A stretch of 10,704 bases of DNA from Syntrophomonadaceae bacterium (GTDB lineage Bacteria > Bacillota > Dethiobacteria > DTU022). A model generated the notes under the pieces. The model was not told the DNA's origin. It saw only the letters and a program-made list of their open reading frames with translations, and did not search any database. Made by a program: the position numbers and the translations under genes. Positions 1 to 6,476 of this stretch are shown piece after piece. How positions within the stretch are numbered: position 1 is the first letter of the stretch; each line of letters starts with the position of its first letter. Where the stretch lies: assembly GCA_003553305.1 (NCBI GenBank), contig PWEB01000249.1, positions 1-10,704 on the forward strand. Direction: 5' to 3'.

Positions 1-1311
1 CAGTTCACATTTATAATAATCGAGCAGGCTCATGAATTCATGCTTACCCGGAGGGAGGGCGGCATAATACAGATGACCGCCGAGGGCCTGGTTTTTTTCC
101 CACAGGGTGACTTTGTGCCCGCGGGCTGCAGCCAGGCGAGCGGTTTCCATCCCCCCAGGGCCACCGCCGATAACCAAAACTTTCCGTTGTTTTTCGGCCG
201 GCTTGATTTCCACCTGATGTTCGCGTCCGGCCACGGGGTTTACGGTGCAGTGGACGTCCTGCATGGTGAAAACCATGTCCAGGCAGCCCTGGTTGCAAGC
301 GATACAGCGCCGGATAGAGTCAAAAGATTGGTTGATTGCTTTATTAGGCAGCTCCGGATCAGCAATCAACGGCCGGCCCATATTAACCAGGTCGGCCATA
401 TCCTGTTCTAAAATATCTTCAGCCACCAGCGGATCATTGATCCGGTTGCTGGCAATGACCGGCAGATCAACTGCTTCTTTAATACCCCGGGCCAGGTAAG
501 CAAAACCGCCGCGGGGCAAATCTCCGGTAATTTGGGGAACCCGTGATTCATGCCAGCCGCCGGTTACGTTCAGACAATCCACCCCGGCTTTTTCTAACTC
601 CTGGGCAAAAAGGACTGCTTCCTGGTTGGTGTTGCCCCCGGGCATAAAGTCGTGCCCTGAGATCCGGATCATCACTGTGAAACCAGGCCCGACTGCTTCT
701 CGGACCTTCTCAACAACTTCAAGGCCGAAGCGGATCCGGTTTTCCCAGGGACCGCCATATTGGTCAGTGCGCTGGTTAGTCAGCGGTGATAGGAACTGGC
801 AGATCAGATAACCTGCGCTGGCCAGTATTTCCACAGCATCAAAACCGGCTTCTTTAGTCCTCCGGGCGGCCTGTCCGTAGTCTTCAATAACTTTTTCGAT
901 ATCTTCTAAGGTCATTTCCCGCGGGGTTTCCCGGGTTAACCGGGAGGCCACAGCTGAAGGTGCAAGCGGTTGCTGACCGCCGATCATCATGCTGTGGGTG
1001 TAGCGCCCGGCCTGGTATAGCTGGGCAGCTGTCGCTGCCCCGTTACTTTTGATTACCCCGGAAAGCTTTTTCAGGCCGTCGATAAACTGATCATCGTGCA
1101 GACCGATCATGTTCGGTCCCTGGCCCAGTTGATCTATGCTACAGCCACCGACGGTTATTAAACCGGCCCCTCCCCGGGCTCTTACTTCGTAATACCTGAT
1201 CAGCCGTTCATTAACAAATCCCTCTGGAGTGTAGCAGTGGTGGATTGCCGGCATAGCAATCCGGTTTTTTAGTGCCATTTGCCCAACCTTTATGGGTTGA
1301 AAGAGTTTCAT
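1..1311 (-). CDS. FadH-like 2,4-dienoyl-CoA reductase family flavoenzyme (partial, C-terminus off the left edge)
   Basis: The frame is open from an ATG at 1311 to the window edge, giving 437 residues without a stop. The N-terminal half is an Old Yellow Enzyme-type FMN barrel. A GYL motif puts Tyr168, and a GGWHESRVP motif puts His254, where FadH has its catalytic Tyr and His. TNQRTDQYGG (178-187) and RINDP (290-294) are also family-typical. Cys336, Cys339, Cys343 and Cys355 form the C-x2-C-x3-C-x11-C pattern of the [4Fe-4S] cluster. GGGPGG (382-387) begins the FAD/NAD(P)H-binding domain, which is cut off; family members run to about 640-670 residues. FadH reduces 2,4-dienoyl-CoA using NAD(P)H in the cytoplasm. 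An AAAGGAG ribosome site at 1322-1328 supports the start. It is divergent from an acyl-CoA synthetase, consistent with acyl-CoA metabolism. Other enoate reductases or bile-acid enoate reductases (BaiCD/BaiH) are alternatives, but the GWHESRVP motif favours the FadH branch. Confidence 0.85.
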   Translation of the reverse strand, partial: MKLFQPIKVGQMALKNRIAMPAIHHCYTPEGFVNERLIRYYEVRARGGAGLITVGGCSIDQLGQGPNMIGLHDDQFIDGLKKLSGVIKSNGAATAAQLYQAGRYTHSMMIGGQQPLAPSAVASRLTRETPREMTLEDIEKVIEDYGQAARRTKEAGFDAVEILASAGYLICQFLSPLTNQRTDQYGGPWENRIRFGLEVVEKVREAVGPGFTVMIRISGHDFMPGGNTNQEAVLFAQELEKAGVDCLNVTGGWHESRVPQITGDLPRGGFAYLARGIKEAVDLPVIASNRINDPLVAEDILEQDMADLVNMGRPLIADPELPNKAINQSFDSIRRCIACNQGCLDMVFTMQDVHCTVNPVAGREHQVEIKPAEKQRKVLVIGGGPGGMETARLAAARGHKVTLWEKNQALGGHLYYAALPPGKHEFMSLLDYYKCEL

Positions 1312-1390
1312 AAATTATTCGCTCCTTTGCAGCTGCTAATTCTCTATAATAATAATTCAACATCATGCCCAGATCGCCTTTAAAAAAATA

Positions 1391-1419
1391 ATATTAGCAG
1401 GAAATAACCTAATTGTCTT
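1391..1419 (-). promoter_or_regulatory. Candidate promoter for the FadH-like gene
   Basis: On the minus strand AAGACA (1414-1419) is followed after 17 bases by TAATAT (1391-1396). A TGC directly in front of the -10 gives an extended -10 element. Transcription would start near 1384, leaving a leader of about 70 bases before the ATG. The -35 matches consensus at four of six positions. The whole 1312-1445 gap is AT-rich and must also hold the plus-strand promoter for the synthetase, for which I see no clear match. Confidence 0.35.
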
Positions 1420-1445
1420 GAATTTTACAAGGGGAGGCGAAAATA

Positions 1446-3641
1446 ATGACAGCTAACTCGATTAATAAATCTTTGCACAAAAAGAATCATGCTTTAGATA
1501 ATCCCTTAGAGCAGCTGATTAATCCCCGCTCCATAGCATTTCTCGGTGCCAGCAACAATCCAATGAAAATGGGGACTATCCAGGCTTTAAGCATTATAAA
1601 GGACGGTTTTCCGGGCCAGTTTTACCCGCTCCACCAGACTGAAAAGGAAGTCCTTGGTTATAGAGCTTACCAGTCGGCATTTGATTTGCCCGAAGTTCCA
1701 GACCTGGTTATGTTTGTGCTCCCGGCTCACCTGGTAGTTGAGATCTTAGAGGACTTTGGTAAAATCGGCACGAAACGGGCCATTGTGATCACTGCCGGTT
1801 TTAGAGAGACCGGCGAAAAAGGCCTCCAGCTTGAAGAAAAGCTTAAGGAAGTCGCCGATCGCTACGGGATAAGATTCCTCGGTCCGAACTGTATGGGGAT
1901 TTTAAATACTTCCCTGCCGCTCAATGTAACGGTCCTGCCCTTTAAGGGTCAACCGGGATTGCTCGGGATGGTCTCCCAAAGCGGCACCTACATCACACAG
2001 TCCCTTGATTACCTTGCTAAAAAAGGTATCCGCTTTAGTAAGGCCATTAGTGTAGGCAATGAAGCGAATCTCGATATTACTGACTGCCTTGAATACCTCG
2101 GCCAGGATGAACAGACCAAAGCGATAGCTCTATATATCGAGGGCTTAAAAGATGCCCGCCGTTTTCTTGAGACGGCCCGCCGGATTACCCCCTATAAACC
2201 GGTTGTCGCCCAGTATGTCGGCGGTTCATCCGCCGGGGCTCGAGCCGGATCAAGCCACACCGGGGCAATGGCCGGACCTGATTACCTCTACGATGGCCTT
2301 TTTAAACAGGCCGGAATTCTGAGGGTTCATTCCGTGGAAGAACTCTACAATCAGGGTTGGGTATTAGCCACCCAGCCCCCGCTTCAGGGTCGACGCATAG
2401 CTGTTTTGACTAATTCGGGAGGCCCGGGAACTGCAATGGCTCACATTTGTAATCAAGGCGGTCTTGAAATTCCTACTTTTTCAGCTGTGCTGCAGGAAGC
2501 AATAGGCCCGCACGTTATGCCCTTTGCTTCAACCGGAAATCCTGTCGATCTGACGGTTCAGTTAGAAACGAGTGTTTTGAGTTCCGTTTTGCCGGAATTG
2601 ATCATGAAGAGCGGTGAAATTGACGGCCTGGTTATTCATGGTCTGATGGGCGAAGGCTTTATGAAAGCTTTATATCCTCACCTGACAGATTTACTCGGCG
2701 GAATCAGTGAAGAAGACTTGATCGGCCAGTTTAAAGTAAATATGGAAACCCCGCTTTCACTGCCGGCTAAATATGGTTTACCGGTGATCTTTTCTTCTTT
2801 TTTTGGAAGAGAAGACAACTTCACCGCTGCTTACCAGGATCACAACATTCCTTTTTTCGACGGGCCGGAGAAAGCAGCGAGTGGGATGGTTGCCCTGCAC
2901 CACTACAACTTAATCCGAAAGCTGGCTTTGGAAGAGACAAATCAACTGCCCCCGCAGTCTGCCGCTGCCGTTAAAATAATTCAAGCAGCCTTGCAAAAGG
3001 GGCAGCATTTACTTGATGAGCACAGCTCCAAGCAAATTCTTGCCGCCTACGGGGTGCCAATCAGCAAAGACGCCCTGGCCCATAACGTTGAAGAAGCAGT
3101 GGCTTTCGCATCAAAACTCGGCTGCCCGGTAGTCCTGAAAGGATGCTCCGCAGAGTTGGCCCACAAAACCGGACATGGCCTGATCCACCTCGGATTAGAA
3201 AGTGAGGCTGCGGTGCAGGAAGCTTTTGATTCTATCATCAAAGCCGCAGGGCAGGAGATCCCGGTGCTGGTGTCGAAAATGGAAGAAGGTAAGCGGGAAT
3301 TCATGGGCGGCATGGTGCGCTATCCGGGTTTTGGACCTTGCCTGGTCTTCGGACTGGGGGGTGTTTATGCCGAAGCGCTCAGGGATACAGTATTCCGGAT
3401 TGCCCCGCTCAGCGCTCAGGAAGCCCGGGAGATGACCACTGCTGTCAGATCTGCAGATATGCTCCAAGGTTTCAGAGGCCTTCCCCCGGTAGATAAAGAT
3501 GCCTTAGCGGGTATTCTGCAGGCCACCGGCAACCTGGCCCTCCTGCATCCGGAGATAGCCGAGATTGATCTTAACCCGATCATGATCACCGGCTCAGATC
3601 CGCTTGTAGTTGATGCTTTAATTGTGCTTAGAAACCAGTAA
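1446..3641 (+). CDS. ADP-forming acyl-CoA synthetase (acetate-CoA ligase type), fused alpha-beta chain
   Basis: This 731-residue protein has the complete fused architecture of NDP-forming acyl-CoA synthetases. It starts with a CoA-binding Rossmann domain (about 25-150, with the INPRSIAFLGAS motif), then succinyl-CoA-ligase-like domains (about 165-490), then a C-terminal ATP-grasp domain (about 515-731). The SSHTGAMAG motif supplies His271 as the catalytic phosphohistidine. The AHKTGHG motif supplies His573, matching the second histidine that relays phosphate in the beta domain. EIDLNP (706-711) is the usual metal-site motif. The family converts acyl-CoA, ADP and phosphate to free acid, CoA and ATP, conserving energy in anaerobes. 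GGGGAGG at 1431-1437 fixes the ATG. The next gene begins 24 bases downstream, so the two are probably co-transcribed. The acyl substrate cannot be read from the sequence. The neighbouring FadH-like reductase hints at longer or unsaturated acyl-CoA, which is inference. Confidence 0.92.
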   Translation: MTANSINKSLHKKNHALDNPLEQLINPRSIAFLGASNNPMKMGTIQALSIIKDGFPGQFYPLHQTEKEVLGYRAYQSAFDLPEVPDLVMFVLPAHLVVEILEDFGKIGTKRAIVITAGFRETGEKGLQLEEKLKEVADRYGIRFLGPNCMGILNTSLPLNVTVLPFKGQPGLLGMVSQSGTYITQSLDYLAKKGIRFSKAISVGNEANLDITDCLEYLGQDEQTKAIALYIEGLKDARRFLETARRITPYKPVVAQYVGGSSAGARAGSSHTGAMAGPDYLYDGLFKQAGILRVHSVEELYNQGWVLATQPPLQGRRIAVLTNSGGPGTAMAHICNQGGLEIPTFSAVLQEAIGPHVMPFASTGNPVDLTVQLETSVLSSVLPELIMKSGEIDGLVIHGLMGEGFMKALYPHLTDLLGGISEEDLIGQFKVNMETPLSLPAKYGLPVIFSSFFGREDNFTAAYQDHNIPFFDGPEKAASGMVALHHYNLIRKLALEETNQLPPQSAAAVKIIQAALQKGQHLLDEHSSKQILAAYGVPISKDALAHNVEEAVAFASKLGCPVVLKGCSAELAHKTGHGLIHLGLESEAAVQEAFDSIIKAAGQEIPVLVSKMEEGKREFMGGMVRYPGFGPCLVFGLGGVYAEALRDTVFRIAPLSAQEAREMTTAVRSADMLQGFRGLPPVDKDALAGILQATGNLALLHPEIAEIDLNPIMITGSDPLVVDALIVLRNQ

Positions 3642-3665
3642 AGCAAGATTGGAGAGGTAAAGGCT

Positions 3666-3992
3666 ATGGCCGGCATAGAAGTAAAGGCTTTTGGTAAACT
3701 GTTCTCACTTTTTAAGAAACGGGATTGGCCCAGCCCGCTGCACTATGAGCTGGAAAAAACAGAAAAACCGCTAACTGCTGAACAGCTGATTGAGAAACTT
3801 GAAATACCGGCTGAAGATGTAGAAGCCGTTTTTATCAATCACCTGATCCAGCCGCTTACGACAGTTTTGAACGACGGTGATCAGGTTGCATTTGTTCCTC
3901 CCGGCATACCGAGTATCCATCGCTATAACCTTGGTTTTTACGCAGCCAGGGAAGGGCGGACCAAAGATCCCGGTGATAAAGGCCCGGGCTAG
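3666..3992 (+). CDS. MoaD/ThiS-like ubiquitin-fold protein without a terminal Gly-Gly
   Basis: The 108-residue product begins with a short beta strand, IEVKAFGKL, has a helix around LTAEQLIEKLEI (36-47), and ends its fold with VFINHLIQPLTTVLNDGDQVAFVPPG (55-80 approximately). This is the MoaD/ThiS beta-grasp pattern, including the 'L-x-DGD-x-V-x-x-x-PP' signature. Sulfur carriers of this fold normally stop at a Gly-Gly right after this point, where the end is adenylated. Here Gly-Ile-Pro follows and a further 28 residues continue, ending GDKGPG. Sulfur-carrier activity is therefore doubtful unless the tail is processed. GGAGAGG at 3651-3657 sits 8 bases before the ATG. The 24-base gap to the acyl-CoA synthetase suggests one operon. 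Such MoaD-like proteins also occur near aldehyde:ferredoxin oxidoreductases, but none is visible here. The function is unknown. Confidence 0.75.
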   Translation: MAGIEVKAFGKLFSLFKKRDWPSPLHYELEKTEKPLTAEQLIEKLEIPAEDVEAVFINHLIQPLTTVLNDGDQVAFVPPGIPSIHRYNLGFYAAREGRTKDPGDKGPG

Positions 3993-4034
3993 CTGAAGAG
4001 TTAATTAATGATCAAGCTCTGAACGATGAACATC

Positions 4035-4081
4035 GCTGCCGGGATTATGGTCTAGAGCCCAAGCCGGATCACAGCTTTTTT
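4035..4081 (+). terminator. Weak candidate terminator after the synthetase operon
   Basis: GCTGCCGG (4035-4042) can pair with CCGG (4064-4067) and CAGC (4072-4075), leaving a four-base bulge and a long loop, and is followed by six T (4076-4081). The stem is imperfect, so this is only plausible. It lies 43 bases after the MoaD-like stop codon, where a terminator would be expected, before the separate SRAP gene. Confidence 0.3.
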
Positions 4082-4175
4082 AACTGCCTGCAGTGGTCAA
4101 TTATAAAGTTGATTAGCCTAATTGAACAAAGGACTGCTTCATTTCGGAAAAGGTTTTAAATGGGGAGGTTAGTAA

Positions 4176-4838
4176 ATGTGCGGCAGATTTGCCCTGGCTG
4201 CAGATAAAAAGATTATTGAGATGCTTTATGACTTAGAAATTCGCGGTGACCTGGTGCCGCGCTATAATATTGCTCCATCCCAGAACATCCCAACCTTACG
4301 ACTTGCGCCCGATTCAGGGCAGAAAGAACTGGCCAGCCTGAAATGGGGACTAATTCCTTTTTGGGCCGATCGTGAAACTGTCGGCAGCGGGCTGATCAAC
4401 GCCCGCGCAGAAACCGCACTTGATAAGCCTTCCTTCAAAAATGCCTTTAAAAAAAGAAGATTGCTTATTCCTGCTACCGGATTCTTTGAGTGGAAGGTAG
4501 AGGGAGGGAGCAAGCAGCCATACTATGTATGCCGTAAAGACGGGCGGCCTTTTTCTATGGCCGGTCTGTGGGAACGCTGGGAAAAAGGAGAAAGCCCTCT
4601 GGAAACCTGCACTATCCTGACCACTGAACCGAACAGCCTTGTAAAGTCATTGCACAAGCGCATGCCGGTTATTATCCCCCTAGAAGCTTATGATAAATGG
4701 CTTAATCCAGCCACAGATCAGGCAGCCCTTCTAAAAATGCTCAGGCCGTTCCCGGCCAAAGAACTGATTGCATACCCGGTATCCCGTAAAGTTAACAATC
4801 CCGCCCAGGATATTCCTGAACTGGTTGAACCTAACTAA
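4176..4838 (+). CDS. yedK: SRAP domain protein (YedK/HMCES family), abasic-site shield
   Basis: The 220-residue product begins Met-Cys-Gly-Arg-Phe. Removal of Met exposes Cys2, the residue that forms a stable thiazolidine crosslink to abasic sites in single-stranded DNA. The other active-site residues are all present at the same numbers as in E. coli YedK: Asn75 in INARAET, Glu105 in GFFEWK and His160 in SLHKRMP. PRYNIAPSQ (28-36) and KWGLIPFWA (56-64) are also family-typical. Length is normal. GGGGAGG at 4162-4168 supports the start. It acts in the cytoplasm on DNA and is usually a single gene; the 183-base gap upstream fits separate transcription. Its stop lies only three bases from the stop of the converging CvpA-like gene, so the two mRNAs probably overlap at their 3' ends. 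I see no LexA-type operator that I could defend. Confidence 0.95.
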   Translation: MCGRFALAADKKIIEMLYDLEIRGDLVPRYNIAPSQNIPTLRLAPDSGQKELASLKWGLIPFWADRETVGSGLINARAETALDKPSFKNAFKKRRLLIPATGFFEWKVEGGSKQPYYVCRKDGRPFSMAGLWERWEKGESPLETCTILTTEPNSLVKSLHKRMPVIIPLEAYDKWLNPATDQAALLKMLRPFPAKELIAYPVSRKVNNPAQDIPELVEPN

Positions 4839-4841
4839 CTT

Positions 4842-5711
4842 TTATTCGATTCCGCAGACCGGGCAGGGGCCTGTGGGGCGGTGATAGGAGTGGTTTGTCC
4901 AGATCCCGCAATCAAAGCGGTAACCCTGGTTGCCCAGCTTGACCGGGCATTGATCGTACATTTCGTGGTAACCCTCGAAAGTCTGGCAGCCGTCGCTGGT
5001 CCGCCCGCATTCTGTGCAGACAAATTTTGGGGAGGTCGATTTAACCTGGTTATCTAAAAATCCGATAAATTCAACCTGGCCATCACAAACAAAACAGGTT
5101 GACCCATCAAGTTCCCTGAAATTTACGTTATGATGTTCTCCGGGATGGTCTAAAGTTTCCCGGCTGCTGAAATAATTGTTCAGTTCCTCAGGATAAAAGG
5201 TCAGGCGGGGCAAATCGATCGATAATAGATCGGATAAATCATCGTAGATTATTTCGGTAGATTCGATCAGGGGCGAGGCCAGGTATGATTCTTCGATGTA
5301 ATCCTGAAAGCCGTCGAAAATAGGAAAAGCAGTTAACATGATTAAAAGTACGCCGACTACGGCCAGGCCAATCAATAAGCCGGTTAAGCTGCCGCCTATT
5401 CTATCAACAACCCTGATCAAACTAAAACGGGTAATCACTGAGAAAAGTGAGCCTGCCAGATGGACGAGGGTCAAGGCTATTGAAAAAATCATAATAAAGC
5501 TCACTGCATCAGCTAAAAACTGGGGCAGTTCAATATAGTTCAAAAGCAGGCTGCTGCCTTTGACGTAATACCCGGTTGCTATAATTAGCCCGGCGGCTAT
5601 TCCTGCAATCGTAAAAACACTTTTGATTAGACCGACCCGGAGGCCCTGTATAAGTGAGACAGTCAAAAAGATACCGATTATAATATCTAGCCAGTTAAAA
5701 CCTTCCGGCAT
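4842..5711 (-). CDS. CvpA-family membrane protein with a cysteine-rich C-terminal domain
   Basis: Residues 1-130 carry four hydrophobic segments (about 9-24, 31-50, 68-94, 108-130). The opening NWLDIIIGIFLTVSLIQGLRVGLI and the VVDRIGGSLTGLLIGL region (101-116) fit the CvpA/colicin V production family. CvpA proteins are usually about 160-220 residues, whereas this one has 289. After an acidic linker (about 131-200), a tail holds nine cysteines: 206, 209, 232, 235, 242, 255, 268, 283 and 286. Three pairs are C-x2-C (CFVC, CTEC, CPVC), which looks like one or two zinc-ribbon or metal-binding folds and is not part of the usual family. Four membrane passes put both ends on the same side. The ribosome site is weak (GGTGGTG about 11 bases ahead), but no better in-frame start is visible. 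Its role is unknown; CvpA homologues are linked to envelope stress and secretion. Confidence 0.8.
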   Translation of the reverse strand: MPEGFNWLDIIIGIFLTVSLIQGLRVGLIKSVFTIAGIAAGLIIATGYYVKGSSLLLNYIELPQFLADAVSFIMIFSIALTLVHLAGSLFSVITRFSLIRVVDRIGGSLTGLLIGLAVVGVLLIMLTAFPIFDGFQDYIEESYLASPLIESTEIIYDDLSDLLSIDLPRLTFYPEELNNYFSSRETLDHPGEHHNVNFRELDGSTCFVCDGQVEFIGFLDNQVKSTSPKFVCTECGRTSDGCQTFEGYHEMYDQCPVKLGNQGYRFDCGIWTNHSYHRPTGPCPVCGIE

Positions 5712-5816
5712 CGCTTAAGCACACCACCATTTAAAAAGGTTATTTAAGATTACCAATATCAACATTATAACTCTTTATGTCCAGGTTTGATAGAGCGGTA
5801 AGATTTGATGATGAGT

Positions 5817-5834
5817 CAGCCGATCGCCCGGCTG
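5817..5834. repeat. Short inverted repeat in the divergent cvpA-GNAT gap
   Basis: CAGCCG (5817-5822) and CGGCTG (5829-5834) are perfect inverted copies around a six-base spacer. No T-run follows on either strand, so it is not a convincing terminator. It lies midway in the 216-base divergent gap (5712-5927), where an operator would be possible. The rest of that gap is AT-rich and shows no gene. Confidence 0.35.
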
Positions 5835-5882
5835 TAAGATTATAAGAGTGATCGCTAAAGATTTTCTTCTTCCCGGATTATT

Positions 5883-5891
5883 TGATACAAT
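5883..5891 (+). promoter_or_regulatory. Candidate extended -10 promoter for the GNAT-kamA pair
   Basis: TGATACAAT (5883-5891) combines a TG-N extension with TACAAT, a five-of-six -10 match. The region 17 bases upstream (TTTCTT, 5863-5868) is a poor -35, which an extended -10 can tolerate. A start near 5898 leaves a leader of about 30 bases containing the AAGGAG site at 5909-5914. Confidence 0.4.
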
Positions 5892-5927
5892 GAGGGCAGT
5901 GACTTAAGAAGGAGAAAGGATAACTGT

Positions 5928-6371
5928 ATGGAAATACGGATGGCCACACCTGCAGACGAGCACGAAATATGTCGTCTTTGGACAATGTTACTCAGCTTTT
6001 ATAACAAGCAAGCTGTTCCGGAAGTGCTCCAACGCAGTTTTCGCTTTGCAATGGAACATCCCCATCAAGTCCTTATCTTTATTATCCTGATTGAAGGGAT
6101 GGTTGCCGGCACTGCCAGTTTGCACCTGGGGCATTATTCTACCTGGAATGGTAACTGGTACGGTCACCTGGAAGACTTAATGGTTGATCCGCAATATCGT
6201 GACCGCGGACTGGCTTATAATCTGCTCAGCCATATCATCGAAGTTGCCAGGCAGGAAGATTTAGCCCGGGTAGAATTAACCGCCCTCAATGATAACTACA
6301 ATGCGCACAGGCTCTATGAGAAACTCGGTTTTACTGCCAATTCAGTGGTTTATGAGCTCCCCCTGAAGTAG
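5928..6371 (+). CDS. GNAT-family N-acetyltransferase
   Basis: The 147-residue product is a single complete GNAT domain. Motif A is visible as LEDLMVDPQYRDRGLAYNLL (81-100); R91-x-x-G94-x-A96 is the loop that holds the acetyl-CoA pyrophosphate. Motif B is NDNYNAHRLYEKLGF (121-135), with Asn125 and Tyr130 typical of the family. The start is chosen at 5928, with AAGGAG (5909-5914) and AAAGGAT (5915-5920) ahead of it. The gene lies 105 bases before kamA on the same strand, with a weak hairpin between, so co-transcription is likely but not proven. In ablAB operons a lysine 2,3-aminomutase is paired with the beta-lysine acetyltransferase AblB/YodP, but that protein is about 270-280 residues and this one is half that size. 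The substrate is therefore open: beta-lysine is attractive from context, but an unrelated amine or a ribosomal protein is equally possible. Confidence 0.85.
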   Translation: MEIRMATPADEHEICRLWTMLLSFYNKQAVPEVLQRSFRFAMEHPHQVLIFIILIEGMVAGTASLHLGHYSTWNGNWYGHLEDLMVDPQYRDRGLAYNLLSHIIEVARQEDLARVELTALNDNYNAHRLYEKLGFTANSVVYELPLK

Positions 6372-6392
6372 ATATTTATCGTTAAGCAAAAC

Positions 6393-6413
6393 AAGGGTGA
6401 ACAGCCGACCCTT
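6393..6413 (+). repeat. Small hairpin between the GNAT gene and kamA
   Basis: AAGGGT (6393-6398) pairs with ACCCTT (6408-6413) across a nine-base loop. No T-run follows, so it is unlikely to stop transcription fully. It could stabilise or separate the two parts of a common message. It lies just before the first of two ribosome sites for kamA. Confidence 0.3.
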
Positions 6414-6459
6414 TAGCCGGGAGGATAGGGGCTTATGCCCACTCCTGGAATAATTAGCT

Positions 6460-6468
6460 GGAGAGGAG
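6460..6468 (+). promoter_or_regulatory. Ribosome binding site that favours the 6477 start of kamA
   Basis: GGAGAGGAG (6460-6468) lies eight bases before the ATG at 6477. A second in-frame ATG at 6435 has its own GGGAGG site (6419-6424, ten bases away) and would add 14 residues. The downstream start aligns best with the known beginning of clostridial KamA, so it is preferred. Confidence 0.7.
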
Positions 6469-6476
6469 AATGTTCA

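Noticed and set aside
40..499. Plus-strand open frames of 123 and 84 codons
   Set aside because: They lie antisense to the FadH-like gene, whose flavin and FeS motifs are clear; they have no convincing ribosome site and no recognisable protein features.
3047..3676. Minus-strand open frames of about 86-90 codons within the 3' part of the acyl-CoA synthetase
   Set aside because: They are shadows of the ATP-grasp domain reading; composition is that of antisense codons and no family is recognisable.
5817..5834. Inverted repeat considered as an intrinsic terminator
   Set aside because: No T-run follows on either strand, and it lies upstream of both divergent genes where a terminator is not expected.
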